From: Gammaproteobacteria bacterium
Lineage (GTDB): Bacteria; Pseudomonadota; Gammaproteobacteria; Ga0077536
NCBI GenBank assembly: GCA_016191285.1
Contig: JACPPA010000002.1
Span: 232,582-296,581, forward strand
DNA: 64,000 bases
Direction of reading: 5' to 3'
Under the pieces are notes generated by a model that searched no databases, had not been told where the DNA came from, and saw nothing but the letters and a program-made list of their open reading frames with translations. The position numbers and the translations under genes were made by a program. This document shows, in pieces, positions 45,535 to 53,621 of this stretch; the first letter of the stretch is position 1; every line of letters begins with the position of its first letter.

Positions 45535-45752
45535 AAATCTTCGAATGGTTGTTCGCGAACGTAGCGCTATTTGCCATCGGCGCACCAGGTCTCGCGATAT
45601 CGCTAGGACTATTCTGGTTAGTGAAAGATCTGCCAGCGCCTTATGGTAGTTGGCTAAGCACGCTCGTATTCCTCACGGCAATCCCGATCATGATCATCTG
45701 TGGGCGTTTCACGTATTACTTATTCGACAAGGTGGTGAACCGTGCTCATTAG
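45531..45752 (+). CDS. Two-span small membrane protein
   Basis: The 73-aa product has two transmembrane helices (about 8-30 and 42-64). It sits between the ejection and terminase genes, far from the lysis genes, so a holin role is possible but not favoured. Confidence 0.65.
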   Translation: MKIFEWLFANVALFAIGAPGLAISLGLFWLVKDLPAPYGSWLSTLVFLTAIPIMIICGRFTYYLFDKVVNRAH

Positions 45753-46083
45753 GCCAACCGAAGAACAGATCGCAAAGCTCCAAACGCTGTGCATCAAACT
45801 TGCCGACATTTTCTTGGATGAGGCCGATCCAGACAAGTGGCCGAGCTTGACGAGCAACGAAGACCGCGGCAATCGCTACTGGATGAAGAAGAACGCTGGT
45901 AAAACTCTCGCCATGGTGTCGCAGATGATCACCATCGGGAACCGCCTCGGTGGCTTTAGCTGCGACGATGCGGCCCTTGCGGCCGATGCCGAAAACGACG
46001 ATCAGATGAAGAATCTGATCAGAGACGCCGAGATCAGGGCCGCGAAGTACCTCGCGCAGCATGGAAAGCAACCGACGCATTAG
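45742..46083 (+). CDS. Probable small terminase-like protein
   Basis: The 113-aa helical protein starts at GTG 45742 (LIRPTEEQIAKLQTLCIKLA, then NRYWMKKNAGKTLAMVSQMI). Its position immediately before, and overlapping, the large terminase gene mirrors T7 gp18-gp19. The fold is not certain. Confidence 0.6.
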   Translation: MLIRPTEEQIAKLQTLCIKLADIFLDEADPDKWPSLTSNEDRGNRYWMKKNAGKTLAMVSQMITIGNRLGGFSCDDAALAADAENDDQMKNLIRDAEIRAAKYLAQHGKQPTH

Positions 46084-47638
46084 TTTCGTCGCGTTCTTCC
46101 TGATCTGGGCCGATGTCCAAGGTTGGGTGGTTCCTGACATCCATCTGCGGATCTGCCATTGGCTACAACGCCGCGGCCGATTAGCCGTTCTTGAAGTCTT
46201 CCGCGGCGCGGCCAAGTCGACCATCGTCGCGGTCTATCAAGCCTGGTGTCTTTACTGCGATCCCGCATATCGCTTTCTTGACCAGGGCGCCGATGATCCC
46301 GTGGCCTATAAACTTTCCAAAGACACGCGCGCCGTATTACGAAGGCATCCACTGTGCGTCGGGATGATGAGCACACGGCAGGTTGCAGCAGGGAAGTTCG
46401 ACATTGTCGGCAATCAGGACGCTCGAAACTCCTCCGTAACTGCACACGGCATCATGAGCAATGTCACTTCTGCTCGAGCAGACGAGGTTATTTTCGATGA
46501 CATCGAAGTCCCGAAAAACATCAAGTCAGGCGATTCGAGGATGATGCTCCGCACGCGCATCGGGGAATCGACGCACATCCTAGTCCCAGGTGGGAAGAAG
46601 CTGTACATCGGCACGCCGCACACCTGGGAATCTATTTACGAGGAACAGATCGAAGCCGGCGCTGATCTACTCAAAATCCCGCTGTTCGATCATCACGCAC
46701 GCTTTGAGGATCCGAATCAACGCTGGTTCCCGCTCAACTTCGACGTGACCGAAGCCTATGTATTCCTCGGGCGTAAGCTTCTCGATAAGGGCAGCGACTA
46801 CGAAATAAAGGGCCGCGCGATCATGTTCGCGCAGGTCCCGCAAGGTTTGATCGATATCTACGCGGGTAACGTGTGGCCCGAATACTTCACGCGTGACGAG
46901 ATCAGATTCCGACGTGCGGAGTCGACATTGAATGAATGGGACTCGCAATACATGTTGGTCGCGAAGCCGTTGAATCAGATTCGGCTCAATCCAGACCGCA
47001 TCATTCCCTACGCCGTGGAACCTGAGATTCAATACGCGAACGGCGGTGTGCGACTGATGCTGGGCAAGACTCAGATGGTCACCGCAGCAGCCTGGTGGGA
47101 TTGTGCCTTAGGCAAGATCAACAGCGACACGTCAGCGCTCTGCGTGTTGTTCAGCAACGAGCGCGGCTATCTCTTTTGGCACGTTGCACAAGCGCTCACC
47201 GGCGATATCTATTCGCAGTGCAATTCGATATTGGAAACCGCAGTACGACTGCAACTACCGTCCATCACCGTAGAGACCAACGGCCCGGGGGGCTTTGTGC
47301 CTCCGATCTTACGCAAGATACTAGTGGGCACTGGAATCGGAGTTGTTGAGCACCATAGTGTCGGCAACAAGGACGAGCGGATACTTGATGGCCTGGAACC
47401 TCCCATCTCAGGCCGGTTTTTGTGGGCACACCTTTCGGTACTCGACACGGTGGAAAAACAGATGCGCGATTGGTTGCCTGGGCGATCAAACCAACCCGAT
47501 GATTATCTGGATGCGGCGGCGGGAGCGATTCGAGCCACGCCGGTGCGTATCGGTCGTGTGATTGGCGATATCAAAGGTCGGCCGCGTGACGACTGGCGGC
47601 CGGATTCTGGGACTTTCGAAGTGACCCTAGAACGCTAA
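46061..47638 (+). CDS. Terminase large subunit (T7 gp19-like)
   Basis: The 525-aa packaging motor has a Walker A variant at about R48-GAA-K52-S (FRGAAKST), Walker B EVIFDDIE, and an RNase H-like nuclease domain (WWDCALGKINSDTSALCVLF and a late DDYLDAAAGA). It cuts and pumps phage DNA into proheads with the connector. It overlaps the preceding gene by 23 bp. Confidence 0.9.
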   Translation: MESNRRISFVAFFLIWADVQGWVVPDIHLRICHWLQRRGRLAVLEVFRGAAKSTIVAVYQAWCLYCDPAYRFLDQGADDPVAYKLSKDTRAVLRRHPLCVGMMSTRQVAAGKFDIVGNQDARNSSVTAHGIMSNVTSARADEVIFDDIEVPKNIKSGDSRMMLRTRIGESTHILVPGGKKLYIGTPHTWESIYEEQIEAGADLLKIPLFDHHARFEDPNQRWFPLNFDVTEAYVFLGRKLLDKGSDYEIKGRAIMFAQVPQGLIDIYAGNVWPEYFTRDEIRFRRAESTLNEWDSQYMLVAKPLNQIRLNPDRIIPYAVEPEIQYANGGVRLMLGKTQMVTAAAWWDCALGKINSDTSALCVLFSNERGYLFWHVAQALTGDIYSQCNSILETAVRLQLPSITVETNGPGGFVPPILRKILVGTGIGVVEHHSVGNKDERILDGLEPPISGRFLWAHLSVLDTVEKQMRDWLPGRSNQPDDYLDAAAGAIRATPVRIGRVIGDIKGRPRDDWRPDSGTFEVTLER

Positions 47639-48966
47639 TGCCGGTATCTGCGCAAACTCCCCTTAATACCTATACCGGGAACGGCGTAGCAACGGTCTAC
47701 GCTTATTCGTTCTACCTCCTCAATGCCGCTGATCTGTTAGTCACCATTGATGGCGTGACCAAAGCCCTGACCACGGATTACACCGTCTCAGGGATCAAGA
47801 ATCCTAGCGGCGGCGGCGGTAACGTCACCTTCGTGGCGGCACCGCTCAACGGTTCGGCCATTCGAATCAAACGCAACATGGCTTATCAGCGCACGATTGA
47901 TTACCAGGACAACGGTGATTTCAAGGCGCAGCTCGCGGACGACGATGCGGATTCGATCACGATGCTGGTGCAACAATTGAAGCGGGATACTGATCTCGAT
48001 ATCCGCTTGCCGGAGACGGTTTCCGGCGTGAGTGCGACCTTACCCGCGCCGCAAGCCTTGAAGCTCTTGCGCTGGAACGCGGTCGCGAATGCGTTGGAGA
48101 ACGCTGATGTCGCCGGCCTGGTGCCGGGTTACGTGACCGTCTCGGCGTTCGCGCAAACGTTGCTACAAGCGGTCGACGCGCCGGGGGGGCGCACGACCCT
48201 CGGCGCCGCGCAAGACACGGCGGTGCCGAAGCTCGCGCTGCCTAACGTGTTTACCGATACGCAGATCTGGAAATACAACGCCATCGCCAGCGCGGGCGCG
48301 CTGGTCCTCGGCGCCGGTAATATTTTCAATGTGAGCGGCGGCGCTACCATTAATACGATTTCAAGCAAGGGCGCCGGCACGCTGATCTGCCTGATCTTCG
48401 CCGGCGCGCAAACGTTGGTGAATAGCGGCAATCTCGTTTTGCCAGCCGGTCAAGGGATCATCACCGCCAACGGCGACACGGCGTTCTTCCTCGAAGATAG
48501 CGTCGGCGTGTGGCGCTGCCTGACCTATCAACGCTACGGCAACCCGGTCGGTGTCGCCCCCGCGTTCTTGATGGTCTTAAGCGGCAATACGACCGCGTCT
48601 AACGGCGTCTTTACTACGGTGCCGTTCGACATCAAATTAATCGATACGAAAAACGGTTGCACGCTGGGCGCCGGTGCGAGTTATGCGCCGCCGATCGCGG
48701 GCACCTATCTCGTCGGCGGCGCGCTCAAATTATCCGCCGTCAGCGCGGCGGTGCCTAACTACATCGTGCAAATCAACTCGGGCAGCGATGCCGCGCAAGC
48801 GGAAATGCAAGCGGCGAGCGGATCGAGTCCGATGCTGAACGTCGTCAAGTTGTTCAATGTGGTGGGGGGCAGCATGAATTTACAAATCTTTCAAAACAGT
48901 GGTGCGCCACAAACGATTAACGGATCAAATTATACCTCGTATCTGTGGGGGATCAGGCTCGGCTAA
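47638..48966 (+). CDS. Tail fibre protein with C1q-like C-terminus
   Basis: The 442-aa product has an N-terminal T7-fibre-like anchor (residues 1-130: LNTYTGNGVATVYAYSFYLL, TTDYTVSG, IRIKRNMAYQRTIDYQDNGD). A middle beta-rich stem follows. Residues about 310-440 look like a C1q/TNF jelly-roll (VFTTVPFDIKLIDTKNGCTL, YAPPIAGTYLVGG), a trimeric receptor-binding head. It is the most likely host-range determinant. Confidence 0.82.
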   Translation: MPVSAQTPLNTYTGNGVATVYAYSFYLLNAADLLVTIDGVTKALTTDYTVSGIKNPSGGGGNVTFVAAPLNGSAIRIKRNMAYQRTIDYQDNGDFKAQLADDDADSITMLVQQLKRDTDLDIRLPETVSGVSATLPAPQALKLLRWNAVANALENADVAGLVPGYVTVSAFAQTLLQAVDAPGGRTTLGAAQDTAVPKLALPNVFTDTQIWKYNAIASAGALVLGAGNIFNVSGGATINTISSKGAGTLICLIFAGAQTLVNSGNLVLPAGQGIITANGDTAFFLEDSVGVWRCLTYQRYGNPVGVAPAFLMVLSGNTTASNGVFTTVPFDIKLIDTKNGCTLGAGASYAPPIAGTYLVGGALKLSAVSAAVPNYIVQINSGSDAAQAEMQAASGSSPMLNVVKLFNVVGGSMNLQIFQNSGAPQTINGSNYTSYLWGIRLG

Positions 48967-49271
48967 TGCTGCACATCTACCGCAAACTCATCCTGAAATA
49001 TCCGGGACTCACCGCGCAGGATTTCCGCCTGGTCGACAACGGCGACGGCATCAAATTGGATCGGTGGAGCTTCACAGCCCCCCGGCCTGATCTCGCCGCC
49101 GTGGATCTGGAGATCCCCGACAAGACCGTCACCGACGAACTCAATAAGCAACAGCAAGCTGGCGCGCAGGAGGATATCTACAAAACCGCTGCAGCCTTCA
49201 TGATCAAGTTCGTCGCAACCCTTCCCAGTGCGCCGCAAGCGCTAATCGATCTTGCTAAGCAGTTGCCGTGA
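48966..49271 (+). CDS. Small protein following the tail fibre, unknown
   Basis: The 101-aa product starts at ATG 48966 overlapping the fibre stop (TAATG). The N-terminal half is mixed alpha/beta (DFRLVDNGDGIKLDRWSF). Position suggests a fibre chaperone or fibre-associated protein. Confidence 0.6.
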   Translation: MLHIYRKLILKYPGLTAQDFRLVDNGDGIKLDRWSFTAPRPDLAAVDLEIPDKTVTDELNKQQQAGAQEDIYKTAAAFMIKFVATLPSAPQALIDLAKQLP

Positions 49272-49717
49272 GCCTGATCGATGATCTGAAGCGCGACGAG
49301 GGATTCAACGGTCGTCCCTACAAGGACACTAGGGGCTACTGGACCATTGGCTACGGTCACAAGCTCTCAAATGACGTGACCATCGAATATGGCGATGCGC
49401 TGCGCTTAGCCAACGGGCTGTGGACTTACCTACAAGCGGAGCAGCAATTGCTTCTCGACATTCAGCACGCCAAGAATGAGTTAGGAATGGCGATCCCTTG
49501 GGTGCGGCTACTTGACTCCATTCGCTCGGATGCCTTGATCAACATGGCATTCAATATGGGAGTGCATGGTGTTCTAGGATTTCATCGAATGCTCGATGCG
49601 CTGGAAGCTGGCAATTGGCGTGCTGCGCATGATGAAGCTTTGGATAGCGATTGGCGGAATCAAGTCGGTGATCGCGCTACTCGGATCGCAAACGTCTTTC
49701 TAACCGGAGTTGCCTGA
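49268..49717 (+). CDS. Endolysin, GH24 lysozyme
   Basis: The 149-aa T4-type lysozyme has the catalytic triad E11-x8-D20-x5-T26 (DEGFNGRPYKDTRGYWTIGY) and the C-terminal NMAFNMGVHGVLGFHRM segment. There is no signal or SAR helix at the N-terminus, so release would need a holin. It is first in the lysis cassette. Confidence 0.93.
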   Translation: MSLIDDLKRDEGFNGRPYKDTRGYWTIGYGHKLSNDVTIEYGDALRLANGLWTYLQAEQQLLLDIQHAKNELGMAIPWVRLLDSIRSDALINMAFNMGVHGVLGFHRMLDALEAGNWRAAHDEALDSDWRNQVGDRATRIANVFLTGVA

Positions 49718-49965
49718 TGAACCAAGACCAACAGCTCGGGCAACTGCAAGGAATGCTGCACGAGACGCAACTGCGGGTTGATTCGTTGCATATCGGGGTC
49801 TCCGAGAACAATCGGATGATCATGGAGCTTCTCGCTAAAACGAGTTCGGCTACCAGTCGCGACGCCTTGATGTCAGGGCTGATCGGTGCGTGCTGTGGTG
49901 CGATTACCGGCGCAATGGTGGCCGCGGGAATGGTGGGCTATCTGATCCCGATCTTGCATCGATGA
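49717..49965 (+). CDS. Holin-like single-span protein
   Basis: The 82-aa product has an N-terminal amphipathic coil (LQGMLHETQLRVDSLHIGVS) and one C-terminal transmembrane helix (LIGACCGAITGAMVAAGMVG), a XhlA-like layout. It is adjacent to the endolysin. Confidence 0.65.
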   Translation: MNQDQQLGQLQGMLHETQLRVDSLHIGVSENNRMIMELLAKTSSATSRDALMSGLIGACCGAITGAMVAAGMVGYLIPILHR

Positions 49966-50255
49966 TCACTGGCGATACTACGCAGGAAATCGATCGACGC
50001 ATCGCGAAAGACTTCGATCGACGCAAGGGCGCAGAAGAGATCGAGCAGTACCGCTTCAAACGCCGCGCCGCCTATTTCGGCATGTTTCTAATGGCGACGA
50101 TGTTATTTTGCTCGCAAGCTGCGCCGGCGGACCTGCGGCCGCATTGGGCTGCCGTCGCCGACACCATCGTGTGGGTTTGTGGCATGACGATCTTGGGAGC
50201 AATAGTCCCCGAAGCGGTCGGCGCCATCGCCGCAGCGCGTGGGGGCAAGTTATGA
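49962..50255 (+). CDS. Candidate holin, two-span
   Basis: The 97-aa product from ATG 49962 (ATGA overlap) has a charged N-terminus and two hydrophobic segments (about 38-52 and 62-90). Position in the lysis cassette supports a holin. Confidence 0.65.
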   Translation: MITGDTTQEIDRRIAKDFDRRKGAEEIEQYRFKRRAAYFGMFLMATMLFCSQAAPADLRPHWAAVADTIVWVCGMTILGAIVPEAVGAIAAARGGKL

Positions 50256-50267
50256 GGATATTCGCTA

Positions 50268-50780
50268 ATGCTTAGCTGGCTCTCCATCGCGATCCCCTGG
50301 TGGGGCCGTGCGCTGGCCATCCTGGCGATCGCTGCGGCGTTATTCGGCTATGGGTGGCTGAAGGGGGCACGGTACGAGGAACGCAAGGCTGACGCCGCGA
50401 GAGCTGCGCAGGAACGGGCCAATCTGGTTGAGCTGCAACGTGTGATGGTTCGTGACAACCAAATCTCGACCGACTATCTAGCGAAGCTCCAAGGCTGGGC
50501 CACCGCAAGCGCGAATCTGACGAAGGAGTTACCGAAATATGTTAGCCCGAAAGCTGATCGCAATTGCGCTCTCAACAATGGTTTTGTCCAGCTGTGGAAC
50601 GCTAAACCCACAGCCGACTATTCAATGCCAGACGCCACCGCCACTGCTGATGACGCCGCTAAGGGAGTGGCCCTCTCTCGAGCCGCAGTCAGTCTCGGCG
50701 CTGCAAAAATAGCCTTTGCTGAAAACAAGGAGCAGTGCGAGAAGCTTCAAAAATGGGCGGCTGGGCTCAATCCGCGGTGA
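50268..50780 (+). CDS. Rz-like inner-membrane spanin
   Basis: The 170-aa product has an N-terminal signal anchor (residues 11-31: WGRALAILAIAAALFGYGWL) and a periplasmic coiled coil (EERKADAARAAQERANLVEL), the Rz layout. It encloses an Rz1 gene in another frame. Confidence 0.85.
   Translation: MLSWLSIAIPWWGRALAILAIAAALFGYGWLKGARYEERKADAARAAQERANLVELQRVMVRDNQISTDYLAKLQGWATASANLTKELPKYVSPKADRNCALNNGFVQLWNAKPTADYSMPDATATADDAAKGVALSRAAVSLGAAKIAFAENKEQCEKLQKWAAGLNPR
50539..50712 (+). CDS. Rz1-like outer-membrane spanin lipoprotein, nested in Rz
   Basis: The 57-aa frame is wholly inside Rz in the +1 frame. It begins with a lipoprotein signal (LIAIALSTMVLSSC, lipidated Cys19) followed by a Pro-rich mature part (QPTIQCQTPPPLLMTPL). 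AAGGAG lies 11 nt upstream of the ATG. With Rz it would fuse inner and outer membranes at lysis. Confidence 0.9.
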   Translation: MLARKLIAIALSTMVLSSCGTLNPQPTIQCQTPPPLLMTPLREWPSLEPQSVSALQK

Positions 50781-50865
50781 CGGTCGGGTGACGGTTTCAC
50801 TTCCGCAAGGGACTAAAAAACACCTAAAAACACCCGTAAATCATTGAGACTTAGCGGCCCATTGT

Positions 50866-50920
50866 CTTAAAATCCCTCGGAGGCAACTCCGTGCCGGTTC
50901 GAGTCCGGCTCCGGGCACCA
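50866..50920 (+). repeat. attR: 55-bp tRNA-Leu 3' copy
   Basis: It is identical to 11495-11549, with divergence starting one base upstream and one base after the CCA. It lacks the tRNA 5' half, so it is not a gene. It marks the right prophage end and the left end of the next element. Confidence 0.95.
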
Positions 50921-51089
50921 TATAAGCATCCACCACCCTCCGCTGACATCCGAAAGTTAGCGGAAATCCCGCCCAAAATATCCCTAATCATTCCGCTACC
51001 CTCCGTCACTGTCCGTTGAAAGCCGGGGATAAGTGGGGGTAAATCTAGAGGTAATAGTCTGATACCTCGACAGGCGCAAGCTAGAGCGT

Positions 51090-51935
51090 TTGGAGCGAGA
51101 CGTGTTCCCAGCCATCGGCACGAATCCGATCTCGACCCTCAACGCCGCCGATCTACTTCCGGTATTACGTCGGATCGAAGCCCGCGGCGCGAATGAAGTA
51201 GCCCGGCGAGTACGACAAGCCTTCGGCCAGATCTTTCGTTACGCGATCGCCAGCGGTCGCGCAACTCGCGATCCCGCTGCAGATCTCAGAGACGCGCTCG
51301 AACACACCAAAGAGACACATCGGGCCGCGTTAACCAAACCGAAAGAGGTTGGGGCACTCCTGCGGGCGATTCAAGGCTTCCAGGGCGAGCCGACGACGCG
51401 AGCCGCCTTGCAGCTTGCTCCACTGACATTCGTGCGTCCGGGCGAGCTGCGCGCCGCAGAATGGGCCGAGTTCGATCTTCCCAGCGCAACGTGGCGGATC
51501 CCGTCTGCCCGCATGAAGATGCGCGAGGAACATATCGTGCCGCTCTCGCACCAGGCCGTGTCGATTCTTCGCGAACTCCAGCAATTCACGGACCGCAAAG
51601 AGGCAAAATACCTTTTCCCTTCCGTACGCACTCGCGCTCGTTGCATGTCCGAAAACACAGTCAACGCCGCGTTACGGCGCCTCGGTTACACAAAAGACGA
51701 AATGACTGGGCATGGGTTTAGATCGATCGCTTCGACGCTGCTGCACGAGCATGGTCATTGGACGTCTGAAATCATCGAACGGCAACTTGCACACGGCGAG
51801 CGTAACAAAGTTAAAGCCGCCTATAACCGCGCGCAGCATCTCGCAGAACGCCGCAAGATGATGCAGTGGTGGTCGGACTACTTGGACGCATTACGCGACG
51901 GCGCCGAGATCGTGCCGCTGCACAAAAAGGCTTAA
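51090..51935 (+). pseudogene. P4-family integrase, N-terminal domain missing
   Basis: The 281-aa remnant starts at RLERDVFPAIGTNPI, the core-binding domain, and keeps the catalytic R116, K143, H208-x2-R211, H235 and Y245. The N-terminal arm-binding domain (about 100 residues in this family) is gone. A stop lies at 51060-51062, and the bases at 51063-51080 resemble a degraded integrase start fused to the core. It probably cannot bind att arms, so the element may be immobile on its own. Confidence 0.85.
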
Positions 51936-52035
51936 TAACCGCACTGGGACGGCATCCCAGTTTTTGAAACGGCGGGGACGGTGCTTCTACCACCGGACCC
52001 GCCTAGCCACAGCGCAAAAAGAGAGGGAATGCACC

Positions 52036-52320
52036 ATGGCTAAGTCGAATGTTAACCCGAAACCTAAGACCGGCACTCACGAGGTCCCCACTACTTCGAA
52101 AGTTGAGGCGAACCAAAACCTAATCGACATGGCGCAAAGCACGATCGAAGTTTTATCGTGGTGCGAATCATTGTTTAGTCAGATCACGCAAAAGGCTGCG
52201 CGCCTTGGCGGTAACACGTCGAATATAAAGTCGCTTGCCGAGGTAGGAAGCTATCTGGCGGCTACGTTCGGCAATGACTTAGACGTCGCGCGGGGAGACT
52301 GTCAGGTGGTGCAATCATGA
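52036..52320 (+). CDS. Unknown small protein
   Basis: The 94-aa soluble helical protein (NLIDMAQSTIEVLSWCESLF) has a start chosen at 52036, preceded by GAGAGGGA. It overlaps the next gene by 4 bp, so they are a pair. No family is recognised. The 100 bp before it are without genes. Confidence 0.6.
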   Translation: MAKSNVNPKPKTGTHEVPTTSKVEANQNLIDMAQSTIEVLSWCESLFSQITQKAARLGGNTSNIKSLAEVGSYLAATFGNDLDVARGDCQVVQS

Positions 52321-52766
52321 GCACGCAACCGGATAACGATGACGAAATCGTCGAATTGGCGAATCGAGTTGAGTTCGTCTTGCAAGAACTTGTGGCAAAG
52401 ATCGAGGACCTGGATGGCAAAAACTATCACGACCACCGGGCGGTTTGTTTGGCTTTGGTGAAGGGAATTTGGGACATTATGAGCGCCACAAAAAGAAATC
52501 CCAACCTGCGCGCCGTCGATCCACAAAGCGAGCCCGAAGGCTCACACGATCATCGGCGAGATCTCGACAGGCTAGACATTTCAGACAGGCTAAACGCAGT
52601 GATCTCGATTCTGCATGGCTGGGCTGCCGTGGCGTCATCCGACGGGTTTGCTGCGATCGGCAGAATGGAGCGCGGCGGTGATGCGGTTTACTACTCTCTG
52701 CAGCATGTAATTCGCTGCGTGAGCGAGATCCAAAGCGATATCGAAGGCTCTCCGATCGAGGAATAG
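52317..52766 (+). CDS. Unknown protein paired with the preceding gene
   Basis: The 149-aa helical protein (EIVELANRVEFVLQELVAKI, LNAVISILHGWAAVAS) is translationally coupled to the 94-aa gene. No domain is recognised. Confidence 0.6.
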   Translation: MSTQPDNDDEIVELANRVEFVLQELVAKIEDLDGKNYHDHRAVCLALVKGIWDIMSATKRNPNLRAVDPQSEPEGSHDHRRDLDRLDISDRLNAVISILHGWAAVASSDGFAAIGRMERGGDAVYYSLQHVIRCVSEIQSDIEGSPIEE

Positions 52767-52772
52767 CAATTA

Positions 52773-52809
52773 AACCTCCGCCGTCATCGTTAACGCGGTG
52801 GCGGCGGTT
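52773..52809 (+). terminator. Hairpin after the two-gene unit
   Basis: Arms AACCTCCGCC and GGCGGCGGTT (one mismatch) enclose 17 nt that include CGTTAACG, followed by AAAAC. It could end the upstream transcript, but the T run is missing. Confidence 0.4.
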
Positions 52810-52835
52810 AAAACGACAACTTGAGTAGCTTTATT

Positions 52836-52858
52836 TATTCCAATACTGGAATATTCCA
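52836..52858. promoter_or_regulatory. Toxin-antitoxin operator
   Basis: Overlapping perfect palindromes TATTCCA-ATAC-TGGAATA (52836-52853) and TGGAATATTCCA (52847-52858) lie 3 bp before the toxin ATG, over the likely promoter. Antitoxin binding here would autoregulate the operon. Confidence 0.7.
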
Positions 52859-52861
52859 CCA

Positions 52862-53194
52862 ATGAAGCCGATAATCTGGTTAGGCAACAGCCTTGAGACG
52901 ATTCAGAAGTTCGAGCCGTCGGCGCGGACCGCTGCAGGACATAACCTTCGACGGGTTCAAAGTGGCCTATTGCCACATGACTGGCGGCCCATGGCGAGCG
53001 TTGGCCCGGGTGCGATCGAAATTCGGATACACGAACAAGTCGAGCATCGTGTGATCTACGTCGCAAAGTTCGAGACGGCCGTGTACGTGCTGCACGCTTT
53101 CGTCAAGAAAACGCAGCGGACGCCATCGCACGATCTGGAATTGGCCGTAACCCGTTACCGTTTGATGGCGGATCGCGAGAGGACACAACGATGA
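52862..53194 (+). CDS. Type II toxin, RelE/HigB-like
   Basis: The 110-aa product has the phage-derived HigB/Gp49 pattern: GAIEIRIHEQVEHRVIYVAK, VYVLHAFVKKTQRTP and a C-terminal Arg-rich helix. Members cleave ribosome-bound mRNA. The gene order toxin-antitoxin with a 4-bp overlap is the HigBA order. Confidence 0.88.
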   Translation: MKPIIWLGNSLETIQKFEPSARTAAGHNLRRVQSGLLPHDWRPMASVGPGAIEIRIHEQVEHRVIYVAKFETAVYVLHAFVKKTQRTPSHDLELAVTRYRLMADRERTQR

Positions 53195-53529
53195 AAACTA
53201 TGAAGTTCACCAGGAAAGCAAACAACGTGTTCCGAGACCTCGGATTCCCGGAGCCAGAGGCGCGCAATCTCGCGCTGCGTTCGGACTTGCTTACGGTGAT
53301 TGAGCAGTACGTAGCAAGTAGCGGCCTGACTCAGACAGTCGCCGCGAAGAAACTCGGCATCACCCAGTCGCGCCTCAGCCAGCTTTTGGGTGGCCACCTC
53401 GATCGGTTCAGCCTCGACGCGTTGGTTGAGATTGCCACGAACGCCGGCCTCGAAATCCGACTTTCAGTGCACCGCCACTCAATACTTAAAAAGCCAACGG
53501 CAAAGCGTCGAGCCACCGCGGCGGCGTAA
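53191..53529 (+). CDS. HigA-like antitoxin (XRE family)
   Basis: The 112-aa product has an XRE HTH (LTQTVAAKKLGITQSRLSQL, LGGHLDRFSLDALVEIATNA). It would neutralise the toxin and bind the palindromes upstream of the toxin gene. The start may be Met1 or Met4. Confidence 0.88.
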   Translation: MKTMKFTRKANNVFRDLGFPEPEARNLALRSDLLTVIEQYVASSGLTQTVAAKKLGITQSRLSQLLGGHLDRFSLDALVEIATNAGLEIRLSVHRHSILKKPTAKRRATAAA

Positions 53530-53621
53530 CCACAGTCGCGCCGCGCTGATCACGCGGGGCGATTACCTGTGACTTTGCCGGCGTGGTGCGGGACTTGCAA
53601 AGGGCAACCTAAGAGGTGCCG

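Larger units (their letters stand above)
11550..50920. mobile_element. Temperate podovirus-like prophage in tRNA-Leu
   Basis: The limits are set by the 55-bp att repeats. The content is ordered as a temperate phage: leftward int/xis and early recombination genes, a cI/cro control region with shared operators, rightward replication genes, a T7/BPP-1-type virion and packaging module, tail fibre, then GH24 endolysin, holin candidates and spanins ending next to attR. All expected modules are present, so it may be functional. Two suspicious frameshifts occur in the gene at 40886, and a 5'-odd gene at 26201. Confidence 0.95.

Noticed and set aside
47638..49271. Diversity-generating retroelement like that of phage BPP-1
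   Set aside because: The virion genes recall BPP-1, but I find no reverse transcriptase frame and no template/variable repeat pair near the fibre.
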